Shown here: one piece after another, positions 53,563 through 60,751 of the stretch
Numbering within the stretch: the first letter of the stretch is position 1
Layout of the letters: the number at the start of each line of letters is the position of its first letter
Source of the DNA: Aureicoccus marinus
GTDB taxonomy: Bacteria; Bacteroidota; Bacteroidia; Flavobacteriales; Flavobacteriaceae
DNA: 64,000 nucleotides
Assembly (NCBI RefSeq): GCF_002954325.1
Contig: NZ_MQVX01000001.1
Location: 2,524,768-2,588,767 of the forward strand
Reading direction: 5' to 3'
Translations under genes and position numbers: made by a program
Notes under the pieces: model-generated
What the model was told of the DNA's origin: nothing
What the model saw: only the letters and a program-made list of their open reading frames with translations
The model's database searches: none

Positions 53563-54482
53563 TGTTTTTCAAGAATTATTTGAACGACCACGCGGTTGTT
53601 TTGCATACGGCCCTCGGTTGTTCTGTTACTCGCTACGGCTTGGTTGTGGCCGGCGGAACCTGATTTCATTCGGTTATCGGGTACGCCATTTTCCCGGAAG
53701 AACTTGCGTACAACATCAGCTCTTTTCATACCCATTCGAAAGCTGTCTTTATCAGAGCCCGTATCGGCCGAATGACCGGTGATTTCGAGCTTGGCTTCCT
53801 GTGTCCAATCCAGGTAAGCATAGAAAGCGGTAAATTGATTTTTCTGATCTTCATTCAGTTGAATTCCAGCTCCTTCTGTCTCAAAATTAATGACCAAGGA
53901 GTCTTGGACCGATTCTTCTAGTTCGCCGGCCATATCCGGAGGAATTCTTTCGATTTTCCATTCAACGGGTCCGTTAATCTTGCCATAAGAAATATCCAAA
54001 CTATCGTTGGCCTGGAGACCCTCCAGTGTAATTTGAGCAGTACGGAAGTCTTTTGTCTTTAAGTACTCTTTCACCTGATTGGCCCGCGCAATTCCCAGAC
54101 TTGAAAAGGCCGTAGGGTTGGATTCATCGGCACGGGATAACCCCGTAATCGAAAGGCGGTAGTTTTCATTCTCGTCTAAAAAAGTACGCAAGCCCACGAT
54201 GGAAGGGTTAAGTGCTTCTTGTACAGGTAAGTCAAAATGAGGGCTCGAAAATCCAAAAATGAAATTAGATCCCGAACGTATAACCTGTCCGTCCGGAAAA
54301 ACAAGCGCCAAAGTACGGCTGAATACAAGGGAATTAGAGCCGTCTGTACGGGGGTTAATACCTTGAATAACAGAAGTTGAAGTGCTTGATGTCGCGCATG
54401 AACTACAGGTGTTGTAGTAGAGGAGTGTTCCCAAGCCGATTGTAAGTAAAATCAACAAGGGAAATCCAAGATTTCTCGACAT
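53559..54482 (-). CDS. OmpA domain protein with N-terminal membrane anchor
   Basis: A 307-aa protein. N-terminal hydrophobic stretch (PLLILLTIGLGTLLYYNTC) is a membrane anchor or signal. Two OmpA/BON-like halves: a degenerate one (about 85-150, FLDENENYRLSITGLSRADE, ARANQVKEYLKTKDF) and a proper C-terminal OmpA domain (about 190-307, LEITGHSADTG, KRADVVRKFFRENGVPDNRM, NRTTEGRMQNNRVVVQIIL). It probably binds peptidoglycan. A TACTTTG box near 54509 may be its promoter. Confidence 0.85.
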   Translation of the reverse strand: MSRNLGFPLLILLTIGLGTLLYYNTCSSCATSSTSTSVIQGINPRTDGSNSLVFSRTLALVFPDGQVIRSGSNFIFGFSSPHFDLPVQEALNPSIVGLRTFLDENENYRLSITGLSRADESNPTAFSSLGIARANQVKEYLKTKDFRTAQITLEGLQANDSLDISYGKINGPVEWKIERIPPDMAGELEESVQDSLVINFETEGAGIQLNEDQKNQFTAFYAYLDWTQEAKLEITGHSADTGSDKDSFRMGMKRADVVRKFFRENGVPDNRMKSGSAGHNQAVASNRTTEGRMQNNRVVVQIILEKQ

Positions 54483-54827
54483 TTTTTATAATTAATGCTT
54501 AGTGTGCACAAAGTATTAAAAAAAAAATTACTAATTTTAAAATATTAACGATTAAATCACAGGTAAAATCGATTTAATCCAAGTGAGAGGATAGGTAGAA
54601 AAAGAATAATCTTTCAACCTGTTCTAACGCTGTCTCCAGAAAGGTGAGAATATTGAAAAACAGGCCATTGGCACAGTTTTTCTGACAGATGATAAGAGAG
54701 CGGTGTTGGAATTTAACAAGTATCACGAAATTAGAATACTAGTTAGGTAAGGCCCTATTTCTCCCGACGAAGATCCGGCATTGAAATAGGGTTTCAAATA
54801 TTAAGTTTGAGTTAGTTAAGTTGGTTT

Positions 54828-54866
54828 AAAACCGTTGATCATCCCGTTTTGGTCAACGGTTTTTTG
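54828..54866 (+). terminator. Intrinsic terminator without an assigned upstream gene
   Basis: Perfect 11-bp repeat AAAACCGTTGA / TCAACGGTTTT with a 14-nt loop, then more T. The T tract fits the plus strand. No plus-strand gene ends before it. Confidence 0.75.
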
Positions 54867-54889
54867 ATTCTTTTTGAAGATCAACCGAA

Positions 54890-54921
54890 AAAATAAAACC
54901 TCCCGTAGTGGAGGTTTCTTT
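54890..54921 (-). terminator. Intrinsic terminator of the 322-aa gene
   Basis: Repeat AAACCTCC / GGAGGTTT with a 6-nt loop, followed on the minus strand by TTATTTTTTC. Directly after the stop of the gene at 54923-55891. Confidence 0.82.
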
Positions 54922-54922
54922 T

Positions 54923-55891
54923 TTATATCCAGGAGAATAAACCAAAAAAACTTCGCGGCTTACTGCTCTGATACTTTTGCTCGCAGAATTTGATGCGATC
55001 AAAATTGAAGTCGTACAATTCCCGGTACTCATCCTTCTTGTTCATGATGGGTTCCAAGATCTTATTGGCTTGCCTGTATTTGTTCAGAGCTTCTCGAACT
55101 TTGTTCTTGTTTTCAAGATTAACCCCTTCTTCAGAAATCTTGGCTGCGTTCTGGTAGGTTCTGTGGATCTGCCCATCGAGCTGATCTCTTAAGTGACCAA
55201 TGGCCCCAGAAGTTTGTCGATCTCTTTTGGCGGCATCCTTGACCATATCCGGCTGTCTAAACTCAGCAGAGATCAGGAAGGTGTCAACATAGCGTCGAAC
55301 AGTCTTCTCTTTTTTCGGAATCAATTCGGCATTGACCTTCTTATTACTACCCAATTCATCAGCAAGTAATTTGTATAGAAAAGTCAGGTAATCATCCTTT
55401 TCATTGGGATCGTAAGAAAGGCCTTTGGCTCTTCTTCTGATGGTATCCATGTGGTCAAAATGTGCGTTTTCTGCAGAGGGCAGAAGAACATCATCCGTCT
55501 TGGGCACCCGCTTCATGAGTTCGATCAGCACTTCCCAAATGCGACTGGAGTGCTTGTTTTTTTCTCGTTCCCAATTTTGAAGAGTGGTCTCCTGAGTATC
55601 CAATTGATTGACCACATAAGTGACCTTATCAATCAAGAAACTCGGATTGCTTCCATTGAATAGCTTTTTGTTTTGGGTGCTCAAACTGAGCGCCAGTTCA
55701 TTCAGTGACTGCTTGAGTGTGCCTAATGGATTGGTATTTGTCGCATCAGGTAAACCTGAAGTTTGACCAATAATATCTGTGACGTGTCTTTGAAGTAGAC
55801 TCACCAATTGGTACAAGGAATACTGCGAATAATCTACCGGATTTTCTCCGGCGGGCGGAATAGCTCCGTTCCCTCCATTTCCAGTGGTCAT
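54923..55891 (-). CDS. Hypothetical protein, orphan of 322 aa
   Basis: Not recognised. No signal peptide or membrane helix; the N-terminus is Gly/Asn/Pro-rich (TTGNGGNGAIPPAGENP), and the rest is mostly helical and charged, with helix-rich segments such as LYQLVSLLQRHVTDIIGQ and SLNELALSLSTQNKK. The C-terminal third (LENKNKVREALNKYRQANKI) looks like a TPR-type or coiled pair. It has its own terminator. A perfect 14-bp palindrome stands 35 bp upstream of the ATG, so it may be under specific control. A single-gene unit. Confidence 0.7.
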   Translation of the reverse strand: MTTGNGGNGAIPPAGENPVDYSQYSLYQLVSLLQRHVTDIIGQTSGLPDATNTNPLGTLKQSLNELALSLSTQNKKLFNGSNPSFLIDKVTYVVNQLDTQETTLQNWEREKNKHSSRIWEVLIELMKRVPKTDDVLLPSAENAHFDHMDTIRRRAKGLSYDPNEKDDYLTFLYKLLADELGSNKKVNAELIPKKEKTVRRYVDTFLISAEFRQPDMVKDAAKRDRQTSGAIGHLRDQLDGQIHRTYQNAAKISEEGVNLENKNKVREALNKYRQANKILEPIMNKKDEYRELYDFNFDRIKFCEQKYQSSKPRSFFGLFSWI

Positions 55892-55926
55892 AGTGTTCTT
55901 GTATTAGTTCTACTTGTGTTTTTCAA

Positions 55927-55940
55927 CGAACAATTGTTCG
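55927..55940. promoter_or_regulatory. Palindromic operator candidate CGAACAATTGTTCG
   Basis: Perfect 14-bp palindrome, 35 bp upstream of the orphan gene's ATG. The form GAAC-N4-GTTC equals the LexA box described in Firmicutes; whether a Bacteroidota LexA would use it is unknown. Confidence 0.45.
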
Positions 55941-56025
55941 CAGGAGAAACATCTAAAAATAAACAACTATCTGGAACAATTGCAATTCAGGCACTTAAAT
56001 TATGCAAGTTTAACACAGAAAAAGA

Positions 56026-57579
56026 CTACAAATCGAACTTAATACCCTGAGCAAGAGGAAGTTCTGTTGTGTAGTTTATCGTGTTGGTTTGGCGACGCAT
56101 ATAGTACTTCCAAGCGTCTGAACCACTCTCACGACCTCCACCGGTTTCTTTTTCTCCTCCAAAGGCCCCACCAATCTCGGCTCCTGAGGTTCCAATATTG
56201 ACATTGGCTATACCACAATCGCTTCCTGCAGCGCTGAGGAATAATTCCGCCTCGCGCAGGTTTTGTGTCATGATCGCAGAAGAAAGACCCTGAACTACAC
56301 CGTTTTGTTGTTCGATGGCATCTGCAACAGTTCCGCTGTATTTAAGCAGGTACAAGATAGGGGCGAATGTTTCTTCCTGAACGATATGGAAGTGGTTTTC
56401 GGCCTCAACAATAGCGGGCTTCACATAGCAGCCACTCTGGTAGCCTTCTCCTTCGAGTACGCCCCCTTCAACCAAGACTTTTCCTCCTTCTTTTTGCGCC
56501 GCTTCTAAAGCCTTGCTGTAGCTCGCTACCGCATCCTGGTCGATAAGCGGACCGACGTGGTTGTTTTCGTCAAGAGGATTCCCGATACGCAATTGTTTAT
56601 AGGCTTCAACGAGCGCCTCTTTTACCTGATCGTAGATCGATTCATGGATGATGAGACGACGGGTTGAGGTACAGCGTTGTCCGGCCGTACCAACCGCCCC
56701 GAATACCGCCCCGATCACAGTCATTTTGATATCGGCTTCCGGGCTGACGATAATGGCGTTGTTTCCACCCAACTCCAAAAGACTCTTACCTAATCGGGCA
56801 GCAACGGCTTGGGCCACAATTTTACCCATTCGAATAGATCCGGTAGCCGAAACCATCGGAATACGCTTATCGGCAGTCATCCATTCCCCAACCTTGTAAT
56901 CTCCGTTAATCAGGCAAGATAGTCCTGCGGGCGCATCGTTCTCTTCGAGAATATCGGCCAGGATTTGTTGACAAGCGACTCCGCAAAGAGGTGTTTTTTC
57001 TGAAGGCTTCCACACACAGACATCCCCACAAACCAGGGCAATGGCTGCATTCCAAGCCCAAACAGCTACTGGAAAGTTGAAGGCCGAGATGATTCCCACA
57101 ACGCCAAGGGGGTGGTACTGTTCGTACATGCGGTGCCCGGGACGTTCTGAGTGCATGGTTAGTCCGTGCAGCTGTCGGGAAAGTCCAACCGCAAAATCAC
57201 AGATGTCAATCATTTCCTGAACTTCTCCAAGACCTTCTTGATAGGATTTACCCATTTCAAAAGAAACCAATTTGCCCAAAGGTTCTTTGAGTTCGCGCAG
57301 GCGGTTTCCGAATTGACGAACGAGTTCTCCTCGCTTGGGAGCTGGCACAGTTCGCCAGTCTTTAAAAGCAGAAGTTGCAGCTTGCATTACCTCTTCGTAT
57401 TCGCTTTCGGTAGTAGAAGAGACCGATCCGATCGTACTTCCGTCTACCGGAGAACTAGAAGAAAAAGCGCTCCCTCCAGAGAAGGATTTTGAACCAATCC
57501 AAGTTCCTGGGTTGGTGAGTTGTAACTTAAGATCGCTGAGTACAGCAGATAAATCAATGGAAGAGGTTGAAACAGACAT
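56026..57579 (-). CDS. Aldehyde dehydrogenase, ALDH7 (antiquitin-like) family
   Basis: A 517-aa NAD(P)-dependent dehydrogenase. Seen: SAFNFPVAVWAWNAAIALV, WKPSEKTPL, the catalytic Glu in LLELGGNNAII, and the catalytic Cys in AVGTAGQRCTSTRRL. The GQRCTSTRR form points to ALDH7: oxidation of alpha-aminoadipate semialdehyde / piperideine-6-carboxylate in lysine breakdown. Nearby 3-hydroxyanthranilate dioxygenase raises the alternative of an aromatic-pathway semialdehyde, but sequence favours ALDH7. Confidence 0.9.
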   Translation of the reverse strand: MSVSTSSIDLSAVLSDLKLQLTNPGTWIGSKSFSGGSAFSSSSPVDGSTIGSVSSTTESEYEEVMQAATSAFKDWRTVPAPKRGELVRQFGNRLRELKEPLGKLVSFEMGKSYQEGLGEVQEMIDICDFAVGLSRQLHGLTMHSERPGHRMYEQYHPLGVVGIISAFNFPVAVWAWNAAIALVCGDVCVWKPSEKTPLCGVACQQILADILEENDAPAGLSCLINGDYKVGEWMTADKRIPMVSATGSIRMGKIVAQAVAARLGKSLLELGGNNAIIVSPEADIKMTVIGAVFGAVGTAGQRCTSTRRLIIHESIYDQVKEALVEAYKQLRIGNPLDENNHVGPLIDQDAVASYSKALEAAQKEGGKVLVEGGVLEGEGYQSGCYVKPAIVEAENHFHIVQEETFAPILYLLKYSGTVADAIEQQNGVVQGLSSAIMTQNLREAELFLSAAGSDCGIANVNIGTSGAEIGGAFGGEKETGGGRESGSDAWKYYMRRQTNTINYTTELPLAQGIKFDL

Positions 57580-57618
57580 GTGTAGTAATTAAAGGCCCCT
57601 TTTTTGGGGTGCCCAAAA

Positions 57619-57986
57619 CTACAAAGATTCTTGGAGCAAGAAAACAATCCCGAGCAAAGCAGGAAAGCCTTGCACCCAGAATATTTTTTTGGAAGCGGTT
57701 GCTGCCCCGTAAAGTCCAGCAATGGCAACACAGGCTAAGAAGAATAGGCTACATTCCTGCGCCAGTTGGGATCTTCTATAAAGAAGGACCAGATCAACCC
57801 CGCCGATAAAAAACCGTTGTAAAGTCCTTGGTTAGCAGCCAGTGTTTTTGAGCTTTCAAAATACTCTTTGGGGTACCCTTTAAATACTTTTGGGGCTCGC
57901 GTAGTCCAAGCAAACATTTCGAGCCATAAAAAATACAAGTGCAAAAAGGCCACAAAGCCGATGATAAGGGGAGCAGCTAATTCCAT
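57619..57986 (-). pseudogene. DUF1304 membrane protein, frameshifted
   Basis: Small membrane protein. The first frame starts MELAAPLIIGFVAFLHLYFL and runs through KTLAANQGLYNGFLSAGLIW to NWRRNVAYSS and stops at 57735. The other frame continues QECSLFFLACVAIAGLYGAA, TASKKIFWVQGFPALLGIVF to a TAG at 57619. Joined at about 57759-57761 (one base missing in GGCGCAGG) it gives about 122 aa, the usual DUF1304 length with four helices. Function unknown. It begins 4 bp after the 3-hydroxyanthranilate dioxygenase stop. Confidence 0.85.
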
Positions 57987-57990
57987 AAGA

Positions 57991-58536
57991 TCAATCGGTT
58001 TCTTTTGGTACAAAACGTTGGTCCACCGGCATCACGGTCCCGCAATTTGAGCACGTTCGCAGCTCTTCAGATCCGTAAAAGTGCCTGAAATGCTTTAAAA
58101 AGTCTTTTTCGATATCGGTCAAAGGAAAATGGACTTGATACAGGGGGTTGTTGCAATTATCGCAAAACCACATCAAGCCATCCTTATGTTCTTCTGGTGT
58201 CCGTTTACGTTCAACCACAAGGCCTACCGAGCCTTCGTATCGGACTGGGGAATGAGGCACTTTGGCCGGATGCAGGTACATGTCGCCTGGACCCAGACGG
58301 AAGGTTCTTTTTTTGCCCTCTTCCTGTATGTGAACTTCAATTTCACCTTCCAACTGGTAGAAGAGTTCTTCGGTTTCGTTGTAGTGGTAGTCTTTGCGGG
58401 CATTGGGCCCGGCAACAATCATCACGATATAGTCTCCCGCATCCTTGTAGAGGTTGCGGTTACCTACTGGAGGTTTTAGTTCGTCCCGGTGCTTATCCAA
58501 CCAAGCCTGTAGATTAAAGGGAGCAGCAATGGCCAT
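57991..58536 (-). CDS. 3-Hydroxyanthranilate 3,4-dioxygenase
   Basis: Cupin iron enzyme of the kynurenine pathway, opening 3-hydroxyanthranilate toward quinolinate (NAD precursor). Length 181 aa. Seen: DYHYNETEELFYQLEGEIEV with His and Glu ligands, and YLHPAKVPHSPVR with the last His. The bacterial two-iron form is shown by a C-terminal rubredoxin-like site: WFCDNCNNPLY and RTCSNCGTVMP. No other kynurenine gene is visible nearby. First of a minus-strand run. Confidence 0.95.
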   Translation of the reverse strand: MAIAAPFNLQAWLDKHRDELKPPVGNRNLYKDAGDYIVMIVAGPNARKDYHYNETEELFYQLEGEIEVHIQEEGKKRTFRLGPGDMYLHPAKVPHSPVRYEGSVGLVVERKRTPEEHKDGLMWFCDNCNNPLYQVHFPLTDIEKDFLKHFRHFYGSEELRTCSNCGTVMPVDQRFVPKETD

Positions 58537-58572
58537 AATAGGGGTCTTTCAGGCAAGTTACTGCTATTTAAC

Positions 58573-58606
58573 AAAAAGAAAAAGCCTGGAATTTCTTCCA
58601 GGCCTT
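58573..58606 (-). terminator. Intrinsic terminator of the CAP lipoprotein gene
   Basis: Perfect 8-bp repeat GCCTGGAA / TTCCAGGC (58584-58591, 58596-58603) with a 4-nt loop; on the minus strand followed by TTTTTCTTTTTG. It separates the CAP gene from the dioxygenase gene. Confidence 0.88.
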
Positions 58607-58644
58607 TCCCCCATGTACTTCATTTTTGAACTGAGAATCTAAAC

Positions 58645-59190
58645 TTATTTTTTAAAGAAAATGTGTGTGTAGTAGGCGTTTCCATCTTTGTCATAAGCTA
58701 CACTCAAGGCACTGTGAGAGTAATCACCTTCCAAAGTAGAGCGGTGAGAAGGGCTTGACAACCACGCTTCCAGTACTGCACTGGCAGAATCATAGTTTCG
58801 CGCAACATTTTCAGCCACTGTTTTTGCTCCCGTAGATTCAGAAATAGCCCTGGCGCGGTTCCCGAAATTGTTGTGGCTCAAGCTTCCTTGCTCTACCATG
58901 TACTGGCTGTGTTCTTTGGCCTGAACGAAGGCATGAGTGCTAAACTCAAGGCTGGACATACCCAATGACCCTCGGTGCTTATTGATGGCGTCAAAAACGT
59001 CCTGCTCAAAAGCAGTCACATCTACTGTCGGCTCAACAGCTTCTTCCTCAGAAATCTCATTGTTCTCGTAAAGATCGTCTGAAGCCGCAATAGGCTCAGT
59101 GCTGCATGAGGTAAAACCAAATGTAATGACAATAACTAGTGTATAAATAAGACGTAGTGAAGTGTGGGAAGTACTGATTTGGGTTTTCAT
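58645..59190 (-). CDS. CAP/SCP domain lipoprotein
   Basis: A 181-aa exported protein: signal with lipobox (TLVIVITFGFTSC), an acidic linker, and a CAP domain: INKHRGSLGMSSLEFSTHAF, QAKEHSQYMVEQGSLSHNNF, TVAENVARNYDSASAVLEAW, SPSHRSTLEGDYSHSALSVA. Matches the YkwD-like bacterial CAP family, of unknown function. I choose the ATG at 59190; the longer frame reaches 59262 but its extra residues are unlike a signal peptide. The gap 59191-59415 shows nothing else. Confidence 0.9.
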   Translation of the reverse strand: MKTQISTSHTSLRLIYTLVIVITFGFTSCSTEPIAASDDLYENNEISEEEAVEPTVDVTAFEQDVFDAINKHRGSLGMSSLEFSTHAFVQAKEHSQYMVEQGSLSHNNFGNRARAISESTGAKTVAENVARNYDSASAVLEAWLSSPSHRSTLEGDYSHSALSVAYDKDGNAYYTHIFFKK

Positions 59191-59415
59191 GGTTCTGCTT
59201 ATTTGCTCTGCTAAACTACCCCCTGAGTTTCCAGAAGCCCAGAATCGTCTTTCAGCGTTCAATTTTTTCGATAAGTGGTAAATTCTTAAGAATAAGCAGG
59301 TTATGAGGTGGTTAGCTCTTGCATTTGGCCGTCAAAAATGGTCGTTGATGGTCAAAAGTGCCTCTGATCGATAAAGGCTTACCGATCATCCGAAAAACAG
59401 ATCCTAAAAAGGGGG

Positions 59416-59952
59416 CTAAAGGGCTTTTTTGATCTCCTTGGATGCTTGTCGTTCAATCTTTGAAGGATTCTCCTTGAGAACTTTGCTGAAAACAAAAGCC
59501 CCAACTTCCTTCACAGGCTCATAGAGCAAGGAAGATTTCTTGGTGCTTTTGGTTACAATATTGAAGGAGGCCGTGGCTCTTTCGAAGAATAAAAGTATAG
59601 CTCCGAGGATTACGGCAATCTTTAAGGCTCCGAATAATCCACCCGCCACTTTGTTCATCAAACCCAGGATGGCAGCTCCATCGACAACGTTGGTCAAAAA
59701 CTTACCCGCCATGTGGACGATGATGACAATGATCAGGAAGACCGCCAAGAAAGCGACAATTCGCACATAGCCTTCGTTCCAATCCAGGGATTTTTCCATG
59801 AATTCTGAAACCGTTAGTGAAAAATGGATGGCACCGTATATACCGGCGATGAGTGCGATCAGTTCTGCTACTTCGACGAAGAGTCCATTGCTGGCGCCCT
59901 TGTAAAGGCCCCAAACTATTAATAATCCGAGAATGATGTCCAAAAAGCTCAT
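59416..59952 (-). CDS. CvpA family membrane protein
   Basis: A 178-aa inner-membrane protein with four hydrophobic segments: FLDIILGLLIVWGLYKG, ELIALIAGIYGAIHFS, VRIVAFLAVFLIIVIIVHMA and GGLFGALKIAVILGAILLFF. The CvpA family is tied to colicin V production in E. coli and to envelope homeostasis; the mechanism is unclear. Single gene, divergent from the next gene. Confidence 0.92.
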   Translation of the reverse strand: MSFLDIILGLLIVWGLYKGASNGLFVEVAELIALIAGIYGAIHFSLTVSEFMEKSLDWNEGYVRIVAFLAVFLIIVIIVHMAGKFLTNVVDGAAILGLMNKVAGGLFGALKIAVILGAILLFFERATASFNIVTKSTKKSSLLYEPVKEVGAFVFSKVLKENPSKIERQASKEIKKAL

Positions 59953-60045
59953 AGTGGGTGTTCTTTTTGTTGGCCTAAAAGGCTCATTGAGTTAGTGTTG
60001 TTTCCAACAAATATAGAACTTTGCACTTTACTTTAGCAGGAGCCC

Positions 60046-60402
60046 ATGTCCCGAGATATTATTTTAAAAGCCCGCTGGGAAAAACTAGTCGAAAAACTCT
60101 CGGCCCAATTTGCCGACGGGGATCCGCTGGACCTGGATGGAATGATCTACCTGGTCGGCTTCCAGGAGCTCGGACAATTGCATCGTTCCTTTAAGAAAGA
60201 CGAAAAGGTTCAGCTCATGCACATTGGTATATGCCGTTTGTTGGAGCCTTTTGGTTTTTATGAGTTTGATTTTTTTGACGCAGACGGTTGGCCACATTTT
60301 AAAGTAAAAGAAGAATTGCCTTCCCTGAAGGCAGGAGAACAGACCCTCTTGATGAAAGAAGCTCTGGTGCTCTACTTTTTAGAAAAAGAATACATTGAAT
60401 AA
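60046..60402 (+). CDS. Conserved hypothetical protein
   Basis: A 118-aa soluble protein, no signal or membrane helix. Features: ILKARWEKLVEKLSAQFAD, DLDGMIYLVGFQELGQLHRS, MHIGICRLLEPFGFYEFDFF with aromatic-rich core, and a Leu/Glu-rich tail. The pattern looks like a small conserved Bacteroidota family; no domain recognised. The next ORF's ATG is 7 bp after the stop, so the three plus-strand genes here (this one, ABM, glpD) form an operon. Confidence 0.7.
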   Translation: MSRDIILKARWEKLVEKLSAQFADGDPLDLDGMIYLVGFQELGQLHRSFKKDEKVQLMHIGICRLLEPFGFYEFDFFDADGWPHFKVKEELPSLKAGEQTLLMKEALVLYFLEKEYIE

Positions 60403-60409
60403 TCCTGTT

Positions 60410-60751
60410 ATGCCTTACGTCAGCCCGCTCTTTCCTCCCCCGTATTACGCCGTTATCTTTACGAATGAACAAGTCGAAGAGTTGGAGGGGTATTCCAAAA
60501 TGGCCGAGGAGATGGAAAGATTAGCCGCCCAACAAAAGGGTTACTTGGGGATGGATCACGCCCGAAGTGAACAAGGGATCACCGTGAGCTATTGGAAGAA
60601 TGAAGAAGATATTCTGGCCTGGAAGGCTGTACAAGAGCACAGCTTGGCGCAGCAAAACGGGAAAAACAAATGGTACTCCCGATACACTGTCCGGGTATGC
60701 CGAGTAGAAAGGGAGTATTCCTGGGAATCAAATAACGCGATTGATGAGTAA
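60410..60751 (+). CDS. Antibiotic biosynthesis monooxygenase (ABM) domain protein
   Basis: A 113-aa dimeric ferredoxin-like fold protein. Seen: YYAVIFTNEQVEELEGYSKM, QQKGYLGMDHARSEQGITVS, YWKNEEDILAWKAVQEHSLA and the closing NKWYSRYTVRVCRVER. Similar to YbiN/YjcS-like small monooxygenases or stress proteins; substrate unknown. I choose the ATG at 60410 since the upstream TTG (60395) overlaps the previous gene. It overlaps glpD by 8 bp. Confidence 0.85.
   Translation: MPYVSPLFPPPYYAVIFTNEQVEELEGYSKMAEEMERLAAQQKGYLGMDHARSEQGITVSYWKNEEDILAWKAVQEHSLAQQNGKNKWYSRYTVRVCRVEREYSWESNNAIDE

Larger units (their letters stand above)
54483..54922. other. 440-bp gap without a recognised gene
   Basis: Holds the upstream region of the OmpA-like gene, a perfect 9-bp inverted repeat CCCTATTTC / GAAATAGGG (54753-54791), and two terminators. 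A short open frame without a start codon (54631-54750) translates to protein-like text (AIGTVFLTDDKRAVLEFNKY) and could be the remnant of a gene, but I cannot name it. The plus-strand terminator at 54828 has no gene before it, so an unidentified plus-strand transcript may end there. Confidence 0.4.

Noticed and set aside
54692-54745. 17-aa plus-strand ORF from the ATG inside the 440-bp gap
   Set aside because: Too short and without promoter or conservation evidence.
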